Shown in pieces: positions 25,250-34,980 of a stretch of DNA of 64,000 bases. The notes under the pieces were generated by a model. It ran no database searches. It was given only the letters and a program-made list of their open reading frames with translations, and was not told the origin of the DNA. Both the position numbers and the translations under genes were made by a program. Every line of letters begins with the position of its first letter. The stretch's first letter is position 1. The DNA comes from Deltaproteobacteria bacterium (GTDB lineage Bacteria > Desulfobacterota > DSM-4660 > Desulfatiglandales > HGW-15): assembly GCA_019310485.1 (NCBI GenBank), contig JAFDEF010000011.1, forward strand, positions 1 to 64,000. The letters run 5' to 3'.

Positions 25250-26491
25250 TCAGTAACCAAGCATTGACAAAGGAGGCAAAGCCTTTTCACCGCCGTAAGC
25301 GCCTGTCACAGTAAACACGTCGTACTTGTTCTTTCTCTCGCTTGCCTTCTTGCCTTTAACCAGGAAGGCCAGGTACTTGCCTGTCAACTCATGATCGATC
25401 CTAAATCTGGCCGGCCCCTTAACCGTATCAAAAGTTGCTGTGGCAAGGACCTTGCCGATTTTCCTGTAGTCCACACTTCCTGCTTTTTCAACTGCCTGAA
25501 GGAGCACGCTTGCAGCAGTGTAGGCAAGAACAGAGTAAGCATCAGGCGGGAAACCGTATTTTTTGACATGGTCCTCTCTGAGCGCGCGGCCTCTTTCAGC
25601 AAGGTCTTTGCTGAAATTGTCAAGGTCATAGTAATAGTAAATAAGTGCGCTCAACTGGGCTGCAGCAGCAGGAGGAATACCCATGGCGACCTCGTAGGTG
25701 GTCCACATATTGAAAAACATGCTCACTTTATGAAGACCCATGTCATAGGCTTGCTTAAAGCAGGCGATTGCATCCCCGCCGAAGTGATTAACGGCAAACA
25801 CGTCGGCCTTCGCAGCCAGGGCCTTGTTAATGGCTGGTGAAAAATCAGGCGTCCCTTTCGGGAATTCCTCAACACCAATGACCTTTCCACCGTATTCCTT
25901 GCAAGCATCTTTCAAACCCATGAGCATTGTGGTTCCCCATGAGTCAGGCCTGCCAACCCAGAAAAAGGTCTTTTTGCCCATACCCCTTATGAGTGCATCA
26001 CCTGCAAGCCAGCCGATACTCCACGGGGTAAATGCCACCGAATAAGTGGCTGTGGCCGGGTTGCCTTTCTTAAAGGAGTCAAGAGCCGGTACGCAGCCCG
26101 GAATATAAGGGGTCCCTGTAATTTTGCACTCTTCGTTCAAAGCAGCCGACATAGGGTTATAGATACTTCCGGTCACTCCCTGGCAGCCGGCCTCCACCAG
26201 CTCCCTGAAGCGCCGTACCCCTACATCAAGTTTCATCTCGTCGTCTTTGACAAGGAGCTTTACGGGTATGTTTCCCCAAGGCATCTTCAAACCGCCCCTT
26301 GCATTAACCTGCTCAACCAGCAATGCGACGCACTTCCTCTGGGTTTCCGCTGCATGAGCCAGCGGCCCACTCAGTCCTGTGATGAACCCAAGTTTAAACA
26401 CTTTCGGGTGCTTTTCTTTGGCAAATGCTCCGTTTGCGCAAAACATGAAAATCACGGCAAATACCAACAAGAAAATCCATAACTTTTTCAT
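25250..26491 (-). CDS. ABC transporter substrate-binding protein (Leu/Ile/Val-binding family)
   Basis: A 413-residue periplasmic-binding protein of fold type I. An N-terminal signal peptide is evident: MKKLW, a hydrophobic run, and cleavage after the ANGAFA segment near residue 24. The start of the mature domain, VFKLGFITGLSGPLAH, is typical for branched-chain-type receptors. AAGGAGGGAAG precedes the ATG. It provides specificity for the Liv transporter. Binding pocket residues do not allow me to name the ligand. Confidence 0.88.
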   Translation of the reverse strand: MKKLWIFLLVFAVIFMFCANGAFAKEKHPKVFKLGFITGLSGPLAHAAETQRKCVALLVEQVNARGGLKMPWGNIPVKLLVKDDEMKLDVGVRRFRELVEAGCQGVTGSIYNPMSAALNEECKITGTPYIPGCVPALDSFKKGNPATATYSVAFTPWSIGWLAGDALIRGMGKKTFFWVGRPDSWGTTMLMGLKDACKEYGGKVIGVEEFPKGTPDFSPAINKALAAKADVFAVNHFGGDAIACFKQAYDMGLHKVSMFFNMWTTYEVAMGIPPAAAAQLSALIYYYYDLDNFSKDLAERGRALREDHVKKYGFPPDAYSVLAYTAASVLLQAVEKAGSVDYRKIGKVLATATFDTVKGPARFRIDHELTGKYLAFLVKGKKASERKNKYDVFTVTGAYGGEKALPPLSMLGY

Positions 26492-26630
26492 TCTAACTTC
26501 CCTCCTTTTTTGTGTGTGAAGGACTCTAAAAACATGACCTAAACCATACCCCTACACTCTAATGATCACCCCCCTTCTTCCTGACGTTTGATGCTGCGAG
26601 TAAAGGAACCAAATCCCATCCCGGGCAGCC

Positions 26631-27569
26631 TTACTGGGCCAGGAGTTCGGCGGCTGTTTCCTGGTCAGTAATCAGAACATTGACGAAACGGCCTCTGAGA
26701 GCCCCCAGGGTAGCCTCGGTCTTTTCCTTTCCCGCAGCAACACAGATTTTGTGCTTTATGCGTCTTAGCTCATCAAGGTTCAACCCGATGGTTCGATCAT
26801 CCAGTTGGTCCCAGCACTGCCGGCCGTTTGCGTCAAAAAAACGACCGCAAATGGCACCCACAGCACCGCTTCGTTTTAACTGAACAGCATCCCTTTTGTT
26901 AAGAAAACCCGATCTCCACAGCAGCCCCTCCTGTCCAATTAGACCTACGCCAAAAAGAACCAGGTCAGCTTTTCTTGCGATATCAAGTGTTTCGTGGATC
27001 TTCTTTTCTTTGAAGAGCGTGTCTCGAATCGCACGGTTCCTCACTATTACCGGGGCAGGCACAAGGTGAGCCTGAGCTCCGAGTTTTTGGCCTAACATCA
27101 TGGTAAGCATGTTATTGTCCGCACCCTCAATCGTTCCCAGACCTCCGCCTATCTGAACCAGGCTTAGATGTTTTGCTTCTACAGGTTGCAGGTGACTCAC
27201 AACGTGATAAACGGTGTGTCCCCATGTAACGCCCATAACGCTATAGTTATGAATGACTCCTCGAAGATACCTGGCGGCTGCTTCCCCTACCTGGTCCAGA
27301 AGTGACTTGCCGCTGTACTCCGTCGTTTTCACGACTATTGACTGGTCAAGGTCAAACTTTTTTGCAAGTTCTATTTCAGTCTCGGTAAGGTCAATCCTCG
27401 GGTCATTGATGGTGATCGTGATAATACCGTTTTTCCTTGCCTCTTTTAAGATTCTGCTTACCTTGAAGCGGCTGAGCCCAAAAAGCCGGGAAATCTCCTC
27501 CTGGGTTTTTTCCTCGTTGTAGTATAGGTAGCAAATCTTCAAAATGTCCCGATCACTAATCTCTCGCAT
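26631..27569 (-). CDS. SorC-family (sugar-binding) transcriptional regulator
   Basis: A 312-residue regulator of the SorC/DeoR-C type. The N-terminal helix-turn-helix lies near residues 19-41 (EEKTQEEISRLFGLSRFKVSR). The C-terminal effector domain contains VMGVTWGHTVYHV, VQIGGGLG and GVGLIGQEG segments that bind phosphorylated sugars in characterised homologs. It is encoded inside the operon behind operator site 3, upstream of the transporter genes, which fits autoregulation. It is the only such regulator in the window and is the best candidate for reading the two-part operator; the link is inference. Confidence 0.88.
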   Translation of the reverse strand: MREISDRDILKICYLYYNEEKTQEEISRLFGLSRFKVSRILKEARKNGIITITINDPRIDLTETEIELAKKFDLDQSIVVKTTEYSGKSLLDQVGEAAARYLRGVIHNYSVMGVTWGHTVYHVVSHLQPVEAKHLSLVQIGGGLGTIEGADNNMLTMMLGQKLGAQAHLVPAPVIVRNRAIRDTLFKEKKIHETLDIARKADLVLFGVGLIGQEGLLWRSGFLNKRDAVQLKRSGAVGAICGRFFDANGRQCWDQLDDRTIGLNLDELRRIKHKICVAAGKEKTEATLGALRGRFVNVLITDQETAAELLAQ

Positions 27570-27621
27570 ATATTCGTTCCATCACCCAGCAGCATAGTTT
27601 TTGCGAACAAATCTATTTCAA

Positions 27622-28401
27622 TCAGACCAGAGAACGAAGCTTCTTTACAGAGCTTTTGCACACCTCCAGGATGAGTTTAATATCCGTACCAAAGCCGATC
27701 ATTTTCATGCCCTGTTCAATCCAGTACCTGGCCTTTTCAACAGAGCTTGTGTGAATGCCCGGTATTATGCCTCTATCGTTAGAAACCTCTATGACCTTGC
27801 GAATTGCGCTATCCACCACAGGATCAGAACTGTTACCCGGTTTACCCAGGGACGCTGAAAGGTCTGAAGGCCCCACGAAAGCAACATCAATACCAGGAAC
27901 AGATAGTATTTCAGAAAGGTTTTTAACGGCATCCCGGTGTTCTATCTGAAGAGCAATCAGAACTTCTTCATTCAAGCGGGCCATAGTTTCGACCGCATCG
28001 CCCGCTTCGAAGAAGGTGTGTTGGCGCGAAAGCGCCATACCCCGCTCTCCAACTGGTTGATAACGACACCATTTGATTACGTTCTGCACATCTTGAACGC
28101 TCTGTATTTGAGGAATTAGAAGCCCGGAAGCACCTGAATCCAAAGGTCGTGATAGATAATCGTGAGATGATTTGGACGGGGGTCTAACAATGATGGGAAT
28201 ATCAACAGCGCGGCTGGCAAGCACCATATCACTCACCGTTTCCATGGTAAAGCAGCCGTGCTCCATATCAAGGAAAAAGAAGTCAAAGCCCGCCTGTGCG
28301 AAAAGCACGGCAATACCGGGGGTTCTTACCTCAGAGACCATGGGGCCGAAAACCACCCTGCCTTCCTTGAGCGCTGCTTTTAGCTTGTTCTTGAAAATCA
28401 C
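27622..28401 (-). CDS. HpcH/HpaI-type class II aldolase
   Basis: A 259-residue metal-dependent aldolase of the HpcH/HpaI family. It shows FFLDMEHGCFT near residues 40-50, IVRPPSKSS near 70-78, RGMALSRQHTFF near 118-130 and the metal-site region VAFVGPSDLSASLG near 175-188. Family members cleave 2-keto-3-deoxy acids to pyruvate and an aldehyde. It starts with GTG behind GGAAAG. Position between an SDR and the regulator supports a sugar-acid degradation step. Confidence 0.85.
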   Translation of the reverse strand: MIFKNKLKAALKEGRVVFGPMVSEVRTPGIAVLFAQAGFDFFFLDMEHGCFTMETVSDMVLASRAVDIPIIVRPPSKSSHDYLSRPLDSGASGLLIPQIQSVQDVQNVIKWCRYQPVGERGMALSRQHTFFEAGDAVETMARLNEEVLIALQIEHRDAVKNLSEILSVPGIDVAFVGPSDLSASLGKPGNSSDPVVDSAIRKVIEVSNDRGIIPGIHTSSVEKARYWIEQGMKMIGFGTDIKLILEVCKSSVKKLRSLV

Positions 28402-28456
28402 GCTTTCCAGTTCTCCACTTCACGGGGGGAACCCGGTGCCACGTTAGTCAAGGCTC

Positions 28457-29224
28457 CTAGCTAAAAAAACGACCGCCGTTAATATCAAGAGTTACACCCG
28501 TAATGTAACTCGCTTCGTCGGAACACAAAAAGATAACACCTGCTGCGACCTCTTCAGGCGTGCTGAGCCTTCTTAAGGGGATCTCGGATAGAATTTTTTG
28601 TCTGTATTCTTCGGGCCTAGAATTCCAAAGGTCAATAGTTCGTTGGCTTGCAAGGGTAATTGTCGGAGCAATGGCATTTACATAGATACCCTCCGGGCCA
28701 AGCTCATAAGCCAGATGCCTTGTAAGGCCGATCACTCCAGCCTTGGCCGAAGTGTAATGGCAACCTGCCAGAGATCCGAGCCACCTGCCCGCAAGGGCAG
28801 AAACATTTACGATCTTGCCTCCGCCACCTTGCTTTCTAAACTGTCGAACAGCCGCCTGCGAACAAAGGAAAGTGCCTTTGAGATTCACGTCTACTACCTT
28901 ATCCCATGAATCTTCATCAATATCCAGGAACTTGTGTGGAGTATGAAGGGCCCCTCCTGCCACGTTCACCAGTATGTCCAACCGCCCAAAGCGTTCTACT
29001 GCCTTTGAAATTGCCCCATGAATCGTCTCTGGATTACAAACATCCACAACAGCCCCAATAACGGAATCAGGTGCGCCGAGCTCTGATAGGGTGCGCTCCA
29101 CCATTTCTTGTGTAATGTCCGTAGCACAGACGCTGGCACCTTCCTTAAGGAAGGCCTTGCAAAAAGCTGTCCCCAGTCCCCCGGAAGCCCCGGTAACAAA
29201 TACGACTTTATCCTTAAGTCTCAT
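28457..29224 (-). CDS. Short-chain dehydrogenase/reductase (SDR), copy 1
   Basis: A 255-residue classical SDR with TGASGGLG (11-18) cofactor motif, NVAGG near 84-88, catalytic serine in NVSALAG and YTSAKAG with the Y-x-x-x-K pair near 150-156. It should interconvert an alcohol and a ketone with NAD(P). The start is uncertain: I choose the ATG at 29224 where the Rossmann strand begins, but no clear ribosome site is present, and a TTG at 29284 is in frame. Confidence 0.85.
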   Translation of the reverse strand: MRLKDKVVFVTGASGGLGTAFCKAFLKEGASVCATDITQEMVERTLSELGAPDSVIGAVVDVCNPETIHGAISKAVERFGRLDILVNVAGGALHTPHKFLDIDEDSWDKVVDVNLKGTFLCSQAAVRQFRKQGGGGKIVNVSALAGRWLGSLAGCHYTSAKAGVIGLTRHLAYELGPEGIYVNAIAPTITLASQRTIDLWNSRPEEYRQKILSEIPLRRLSTPEEVAAGVIFLCSDEASYITGVTLDINGGRFFS

Positions 29225-29291
29225 AAGCGTATCTGATGAGGAAAAAATATGCAGGGCCGGGGGAAGCCCTTCCTTCCGGCCCAAAAAACGA

Positions 29292-30149
29292 CTAGATATG
29301 CCATGACCGGGAATCGTAGTCCCTGTCCTTGATCTCTATCTTGATTTTTTTCACCTCATTGGCAAAGTCGGCCAGATTGTCCGATGCCTTGTCAAAATAC
29401 TTCAACCCCTTTTCCTTGCTGCCCAGAAATGGATCACCAATGGTTGCTTCTTCGACATATTCGTGGTGTTCCATGGGCACCCATATGTTCTCCGACCCCT
29501 GAAAAACCACTGTAGGCACACCATCTGTCTTGGCAAATGCAGGGCCCATCCACTTAGGAGCATGCGCTGTGTGGGCATGGGCTCTTTCCATGTGCACACA
29601 TTTCTCGTCATAGGCAAGGCTTGTTGATGTTTCAAGCTCCCCTGAATGCCACGCGATTTTTTCTTCAAATATGTCCTGAACAACCTGGATTTTTCTCTCA
29701 GTAGGGGTCATGTGCCAGCAGCAAAAACAACCTGTTTCATATCGCAGCCTGCGTAACACCTCATCACATACTTTGGTGTTTGATGCATGATGGCTGATAT
29801 ATATAAGTTTGTTGAAGCCATGGAAAATCAGGCACCTGCCGATCTCATAAATAATGCGCCTCAGCGTTTCGCCTGAAAAACTCAAGGTTCCCACCCCGTC
29901 ATTTACCGTCCCCATATGATGCGGAGAATACCCTACGGGGATCATTGGGGTATAGGGAACCTTTGCTTTCTTAGCTGCTCTTTTGGTTACCTCAATTGTC
30001 ACGATCGCATCCGTTGCAAGCGGAATATGGGGACCGTGTTTTTCCTGGCTCCCGATTGGAATGAAAACCACATCCGTGGTCTTCAGCACTTCTTTTACGT
30101 CCGGGTAGGACATCTCTTCCATTGCATAAGTCCACATTTCTTCAGCCAT
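29292..30149 (-). CDS. Creatininase family amidohydrolase, copy 2
   Basis: A 285-residue creatininase-type protein with IPIGSQEKHGPH (E36, H38, H41), D47, YISHHASNTK and AWHSGELETS. The last element is the classical motif, more so than in copy 1. AAAGGAGGG precedes the ATG. It follows the hydroxyacid dehydrogenase gene in the operon behind operator site 3. Both copies end in a similar KKIKIEIKDRDY-type tail, showing that they are close paralogs. Substrate unknown. Confidence 0.87.
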   Translation of the reverse strand: MAEEMWTYAMEEMSYPDVKEVLKTTDVVFIPIGSQEKHGPHIPLATDAIVTIEVTKRAAKKAKVPYTPMIPVGYSPHHMGTVNDGVGTLSFSGETLRRIIYEIGRCLIFHGFNKLIYISHHASNTKVCDEVLRRLRYETGCFCCWHMTPTERKIQVVQDIFEEKIAWHSGELETSTSLAYDEKCVHMERAHAHTAHAPKWMGPAFAKTDGVPTVVFQGSENIWVPMEHHEYVEEATIGDPFLGSKEKGLKYFDKASDNLADFANEVKKIKIEIKDRDYDSRSWHI

Positions 30150-30173
30150 TTCTAATCCCTCCTTTGCTTTCCC

Positions 30174-31178
30174 TTAATGAGAAATCGCTTTTGATTCCAC
30201 GTGTGTTTGTTTTTTATCCTGGATTATATCCCAGTTTGGGCTATACGGGGGCTTTTTACCCTCAAGTACAATAAGCGCATTTTCCGCTGCGCCCTCAGCA
30301 AGCTTGGCCACTGTTTGCTTTGTCAGGGCTGCACTGTGAGGGGTCACAAGTACGTTTTCGAGCTGAAAGAGTTGATTTTGCGGGTCCGGTGGCTCTTTTT
30401 CAAACACATCCAGTCCGGCTCCTGCAATATGCCCGTTCTTCAGCGCTTCAACTAAATCTGCTTCGCGGATAACTTCGCCCCTGGAAGTGTTGATTATAAA
30501 GGCCGTAGGCTTCATTAGAGTGAACTGATCCTTGCCTATCAAGCCTATCGTTTCTTCAGTGGCCGGCACATGTAAGGAAAGGAAATCCGCTGTTTTTAAA
30601 ACTTCATTGAGATTATCGCTAAGCACAACACCGTCCAACACAATTGAAGCAGCATCAACATATGGATCGTATGCCCAGACTTCCATATTAAAACCTTTGA
30701 TGCATATATCGGCAACTATCCTTCCTATTCTGCCAAGCCCGATTAAGCCGACCCTTTTGCCTGCAAGGCCGTCAGGAAGGTACTCAAACCGAGATTTGAA
30801 ATTTCCTTTCCTTGTTTGCTCATCCAGGTAAGAGAATCGCTTTGCAAGCGCGCCCATCATCAAAACAGCGTGTTCGGCAACAAATCGGTCTTGAGGACCT
30901 TTTACACCGCATACCACTACGTTATGCTCAGTGGCTGCCTCGATATCAATATTGCTTAACCCACCACCGGTTCTGGAAATGACCTTAAGACTTGAAGCAG
31001 CCTTGATCATGTCCGCAGTGACTCGGGTGGCTGTTCGCAGAATCAGGGCGTCCGCATCTTTGAGGAGTTTACCAACAGATTCTTCTGAAGGGTCAGGGCT
31101 AATCACTATTTCTGCCCTTCCTTCGAGAACTTTAAGGCCGGCCTCATCAATTGGTTCGGAAAGTAAAATCTTGTGCAA
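30174..31178 (-). CDS. D-isomer-specific 2-hydroxyacid dehydrogenase (phosphoglycerate dehydrogenase-like)
   Basis: A 334-residue NAD-dependent dehydrogenase. The Rossmann motif is VGLIGLGRIGRIV, the catalytic arginine lies in SRTGGGLSNID, and the acid-histidine end is seen as TPHSAALT. It lacks the regulatory ACT domain of full SerA. I assign the TTG at 31178, which has AGGGGA upstream and gives the expected N-terminus HKILLSEPID; the frame is open to 31301 but that region contains the operator. It is the first gene of the operon behind operator site 3. Confidence 0.85.
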   Translation of the reverse strand: MHKILLSEPIDEAGLKVLEGRAEIVISPDPSEESVGKLLKDADALILRTATRVTADMIKAASSLKVISRTGGGLSNIDIEAATEHNVVVCGVKGPQDRFVAEHAVLMMGALAKRFSYLDEQTRKGNFKSRFEYLPDGLAGKRVGLIGLGRIGRIVADICIKGFNMEVWAYDPYVDAASIVLDGVVLSDNLNEVLKTADFLSLHVPATEETIGLIGKDQFTLMKPTAFIINTSRGEVIREADLVEALKNGHIAGAGLDVFEKEPPDPQNQLFQLENVLVTPHSAALTKQTVAKLAEGAAENALIVLEGKKPPYSPNWDIIQDKKQTHVESKAISH

Positions 31179-31245
31179 CGAATTCCCCTGCTGCCGGCTC
31201 CTTAACCGACTTCTGAGATAATTATATGGTGCTAGTTTGCAGGAT

Positions 31246-31301
31246 TGCTCATTTGTGCAGCTTCTGCACATCTGATACCTTATCTTCTCCTTATTTGTCA
31301 A
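31246..31301 (-). promoter_or_regulatory. Promoter with two-part operator, site 3
   Basis: On the minus strand TTGACA (31301-31296) is followed after 17 bp by GTATCA (31278-31273). CAGATGTGCA at 31274-31265 overlaps the -10; a 5-bp spacer then leads to TGCACAAATGAGCA at 31259-31246. It heads the operon containing the SorC-type regulator, so the site may mediate autoregulation. Confidence 0.72.
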
Positions 31302-31416
31302 GCAAAAAATCCCTCTGTCTGGGATATAAATCTTACGACAAAGGGAGAATTAGTTGGCGCTTTTTAATACCTTTCTACGGCAAAAAGGAGAGCGTATTCC
31401 TTCATAAAAAGAAATT

Positions 31417-32451
31417 TTATAGTAAGTCTGACATCAGTTCTTCTAAAAGGGACAGGTTGGAACGATCGGGCTTTAAAGTCCCTTGTTGAATTTTTTTTGT
31501 GAGCTGGGTGATCGCTTCGTTTAAGGGAGTGGGTACCCCGGCTTCTTTTCCCTTCTTTACGACAAGGCCGTTAAGGTAATCCACTTCGCTGTAGCGTCCC
31601 TTGAGATGGTCCTGGAGAACCGAGTTTCTGGCTTCTCTTCCAATATGGGTGACCAGGGTGATTAGATTTTTTTTCAGCACATCGTCGGTTGACCCTGTAA
31701 ACTCCTCAGGGCTAAGACCGTAAATAGCTTCTATCCTATATCCCAGCTTTGTTCCAACCTCTGTTGCCTCCCTGCCTAGCTGAATGCAGAAATCAAAAAC
31801 TTGGGGTATCTCTGTTGCCTCCCACTCGCGCAAACCCAGAACCCCAATGGGCGCCTGCAACATCGAATTGGCAATTAACTTTGTCCACTTGGCTCCCCAT
31901 ATGTTGGTGGTGAGATCTACCTTGCCTACGGATCTCAGGATCTCAGCCAGCTCTTCAATGCGGGGAGTAATCCTCCCGTGAAGCTCCCCAAGGGCAAACC
32001 ACGTGCCGCTATGGGTCGTATTTCGTTTTACTATTGCCGGTTCAAATACTTCAGCAGAGAGCTCCACAACACAGCCCACATCCCTCTGGAAACCAATTAT
32101 CGGAGCTATCCATTCGTCATTCAGGCTATTTTGCATGGATACCAGAAATCCATCTGGTTTCAGGTATGGTTTGATAAACTGGGCCATCCAGCAACTGTCG
32201 TGGGATTTTGCAGTCATGAGCACAATATCAAACTGCTCGTTCATGCCGCAAACTTCGCAGATGTGAACAGCACGCACAGGGGTGTGGAGCCGCTCATCAG
32301 GCATGTTGACCCTGAGACCCTGCGTCTTCATAGCTTCTACGTGCTCAGGCCACTGGTCAATGAGAAGCGGGTCGTAGCCAGCTTTTGTTAGGTCTGCCCC
32401 AACACTACTGCCGATTGCACCTGTTCCCAGTACAGCAATTTTTTTGCTCAT
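31417..32451 (-). CDS. Ketopantoate reductase (PanE/ApbA) family protein
   Basis: A 344-residue NAD(P)-dependent reductase with GTGAIGSSVG (8-17) and the C-terminal helical domain segments KWTKLIANSMLQAP and LQDHLKGRYSEVDYLNGLVV, both typical. It is somewhat longer than biosynthetic PanE and no pantothenate gene is nearby, so reduction of another 2-keto acid is likely. GGAGGG precedes the ATG. Transcription would run toward operator site 3, but the gap of about 115 bp and the promoter there suggest a separate unit. Confidence 0.82.
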   Translation of the reverse strand: MSKKIAVLGTGAIGSSVGADLTKAGYDPLLIDQWPEHVEAMKTQGLRVNMPDERLHTPVRAVHICEVCGMNEQFDIVLMTAKSHDSCWMAQFIKPYLKPDGFLVSMQNSLNDEWIAPIIGFQRDVGCVVELSAEVFEPAIVKRNTTHSGTWFALGELHGRITPRIEELAEILRSVGKVDLTTNIWGAKWTKLIANSMLQAPIGVLGLREWEATEIPQVFDFCIQLGREATEVGTKLGYRIEAIYGLSPEEFTGSTDDVLKKNLITLVTHIGREARNSVLQDHLKGRYSEVDYLNGLVVKKGKEAGVPTPLNEAITQLTKKIQQGTLKPDRSNLSLLEELMSDLL

Positions 32452-32712
32452 TTAGATTCCCTCCTTGCTCCAATGGATTTCAAAGTTGTTAGCTCTGGCT
32501 GCGATGACGGGAAAAATATCCCAAGAATAGAATAGGAGGCAAGAAAAATATCTCTCCCCATTTTTGTATTAGCCTCAGCAATAGAGGGCACCACTATCTC
32601 TTTTGCTGTTGATTCAGAAAAGGACATCTTCTATACTGCGCTTCGTGGTTTATGAAATTCCCAGTACAAAGGAGGAGGCAGTGGAAAAAACAGGATTGGA
32701 AAGGGGGCAAAA
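32452..32712. other. Divergent intergenic region
   Basis: This 261-bp region separates the ketopantoate reductase-like gene from the aldehyde ferredoxin oxidoreductase gene. Besides the plus promoter at 32609-32637 I see no operator copy, repeat or small gene. Confidence 0.4.
32609..32637 (+). promoter_or_regulatory. Promoter for the aldehyde oxidoreductase operon
   Basis: TTGATT (32609-32614) and TATACT (32632-32637) are separated by 17 bp, a good sigma-70-type match. The start of transcription would be near 32645, about 70 bp upstream of the ATG at 32713. Confidence 0.55.
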
Positions 32713-34584
32713 ATGGAAGCTAGCGGATATGCCGGAAAAGTGTTGAGAGTTGATCTTGAAGAAGAAAAGATCTCCGTAGAACGGCCTGAGGAAAGCTATT
32801 ACAAGAAATACCTCGGGGGTAGAGGGATAATTATGCATACACTGCTCTCCGAGGTGCCGCCTCATGCGGATCCTTTTAGCAGGGAGAATAAGCTTGTTTT
32901 TGCTGCCGGTTTGCTCACCGGTCATAAGTTGATAGGGACAAGCCGGGCGAGCGTTGGCGCCAAGTCGCCTCTAACAGATGCATGTGGGGAGTCCGAGGCA
33001 GGAGGTTACTGGGGGGCGGAATTGAGACGAGCAGGATATGACGCTATAATCATTGAAGGTAATGCCGGGCGCCCCCTTTATCTGTGGGTTCATGATGAGC
33101 GCGCAGAGTTAAGGGATGCACAAGAAATTTGGGGTTTGGACATGCGCCAGGCAATGGAGTGGTTCCAGAAAGATATTGGGGAGAAAAAATATCGAACCGC
33201 ACTGATTGGCCCAGCAGGAGAAAACAGAGTCCGTTTTGCCAACATCATAGTTGACTGCAACCATGCTTTTGGAAGAGCCGGACTGGGGGCGGTAATGGGG
33301 GCCAAAAATCTGAAAGGGGTAATTGTCAAAGGATCGAAGATTCCTGAAGCTGCAGAGAAGGAAAGGGTCTTGCAGCTTAACCGTATTATGAAAGAAAGGT
33401 ACAAAAGATCTGCCTTTGTGAAGTATGGAACAGGCGGGGCGATGAAGACTTTTGAGGAACTAGGCAATCTTCCTGTCCGGAACTGGTCTGGAGGAAGTTT
33501 CCCCCAGGTGGAAAAAATAGATGCTGTTACCCTAAAGCACAAGTACGGTGCAGGTATGGAAAGTTGCTTTAACTGCCCCATAAGCTGCAAGAAAAAGATT
33601 CAGGATCTGGAAGAACCATGGAGTATTGACTCCGTCTATGGTGGTCCTGAGTACGAAACTCTTGCTTCTTTTGGATCCAACTTGCTTATTGATGATCTGA
33701 GTGCAATATGTAAGGCAAATGAATTGTGCAACCGCTACGGCCTGGATACCATTTCCACAGGAGCAACAATTGCTTTTGCCATGGAATGTTTTGAAAATGG
33801 ATTATTGAAAAAACAAGACACGGATGGAGTGGAGCTCAAATTTGGTTATGCGCCGGCAATGCTGGATGTTCTTGAAAAAATAGCGCTTCGGAAGGGAATA
33901 GGAGATTTACTTGCAGAAGGGAGCAAGAGAGCAGCACAGCAGATAGGGAAGGGGGCTCTTGATTTTTCAATGCAGGTCAAAGGCCAGGAAATACCTTTTC
34001 ATAATCCGAGGCTCAACCAGGGGCTGGCAATCCATTACAGTGTGCATGCTGTTGGAGCTGACCATGTTTCAGGGACGATTGATCATCTTCTCCCCGGGCT
34101 AATGGCAGACTGGGATACCCTTGACCAAGCTGAAACCATGGATCCCACCGAGCTTAGCACCCGCAAGGCGCGCATGACTTATTTGCTTGGGCTGTGGAGG
34201 GCAATGCCGAATTACCTCGGCCTGTGCAACTTTGTTCCCTGGCGCTACAAAGAGGTATGTGAAGGGGTGGAAGCAATAACCGGGTGGAAAATAACCGCCT
34301 GGAAACTAATGAAGGCGGTTGAGCGGGGTATAACCATGATGAGGGTTTTCAATCTGCGCGAAGGGTTCACCCACGAACACGATTTCCTTCCTGAGCGCTT
34401 TCATGAACCCGCGGTAGAGGGCCCATTGAAGGGCGTGAAGATTGACCGAGAAAAATTCGAGGAAATAAAAAAGATTTATTACCAGATGCTTGGATGGGAC
34501 ACTAATGGAGTTCCAAGGAAGAGTTGCCTTGCAGCCCTGGACCTCGAGTGGCTCTCTTCTTACATAGATGTTGCCGAGGATTAA
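32713..34584 (+). CDS. Aldehyde ferredoxin oxidoreductase family tungsten enzyme
   Basis: A 623-residue AOR-family protein. The N-terminal domain has GYAGKVLRVDL and KYLGGRGI, the tungstopterin-binding signatures. [4Fe-4S] ligands are C285, C288, C292 and C505. The enzyme should oxidise an aldehyde to a carboxylate with ferredoxin, or the reverse, in the cytoplasm. GGAAAGGGGG precedes the ATG. It is the first gene of a plus-strand operon with a cupin (3-bp gap) and a Gfo/Idh/MocA dehydrogenase, so its substrate may be a sugar-derived aldehyde. Confidence 0.9.
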   Translation: MEASGYAGKVLRVDLEEEKISVERPEESYYKKYLGGRGIIMHTLLSEVPPHADPFSRENKLVFAAGLLTGHKLIGTSRASVGAKSPLTDACGESEAGGYWGAELRRAGYDAIIIEGNAGRPLYLWVHDERAELRDAQEIWGLDMRQAMEWFQKDIGEKKYRTALIGPAGENRVRFANIIVDCNHAFGRAGLGAVMGAKNLKGVIVKGSKIPEAAEKERVLQLNRIMKERYKRSAFVKYGTGGAMKTFEELGNLPVRNWSGGSFPQVEKIDAVTLKHKYGAGMESCFNCPISCKKKIQDLEEPWSIDSVYGGPEYETLASFGSNLLIDDLSAICKANELCNRYGLDTISTGATIAFAMECFENGLLKKQDTDGVELKFGYAPAMLDVLEKIALRKGIGDLLAEGSKRAAQQIGKGALDFSMQVKGQEIPFHNPRLNQGLAIHYSVHAVGADHVSGTIDHLLPGLMADWDTLDQAETMDPTELSTRKARMTYLLGLWRAMPNYLGLCNFVPWRYKEVCEGVEAITGWKITAWKLMKAVERGITMMRVFNLREGFTHEHDFLPERFHEPAVEGPLKGVKIDREKFEEIKKIYYQMLGWDTNGVPRKSCLAALDLEWLSSYIDVAED

Positions 34585-34587
34585 GAA

Positions 34588-34953
34588 ATGAGCAAGGTTG
34601 TTAAAGTGGACGAAATTCCGTTTGAAAGTGTCGAGTGGGGGCGTACCAAAGAAGTCATAAGCCCCCAGAGTGGGGGATCCAGGAACGTCAAAGTGAAAGT
34701 AACAGAGTACCTGCCCGGCCATGAGCATGATCTGCACGTACATCCAGATCAGGAAGAAGTTATTTTTGTTCTCTCGGGTAAAGGTACTACCCACTGGGAA
34801 GGCGGAAAACAGGAGGTAGGGCCGGGTTGCGTAATTTTTATACCAGCCGGGGAGGCTCATGCAAATGTGAATTCAAGTGATACGGAACCCCTTAGGGTAA
34901 TCGTGATCAAAAGTCCGCCTGATGATAGAGAAGTGAAGGTTAAGAAGCAATAG
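34588..34953 (+). CDS. Small cupin-domain protein
   Basis: A 121-residue cupin with a full metal site: HEHDLHVHPDQEEVIFVLSG near residues 45-64 and IPAGEAHANVN near 88-98. GAGGATTAAG precedes the ATG, overlapping the end of the AOR gene. It is between an aldehyde oxidoreductase and a sugar-type dehydrogenase, which fits a role in handling a sugar or sugar acid. Confidence 0.87.
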   Translation: MSKVVKVDEIPFESVEWGRTKEVISPQSGGSRNVKVKVTEYLPGHEHDLHVHPDQEEVIFVLSGKGTTHWEGGKQEVGPGCVIFIPAGEAHANVNSSDTEPLRVIVIKSPPDDREVKVKKQ

Positions 34954-34980
34954 AACACGGATCAGAGGGAGGTAGTTAAG

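Noticed and set aside
31417..32451. Pantothenate biosynthesis gene panE
   Set aside because: Family is right, but no panB, panC or panD is near and the context is catabolic; the symbol was withheld.
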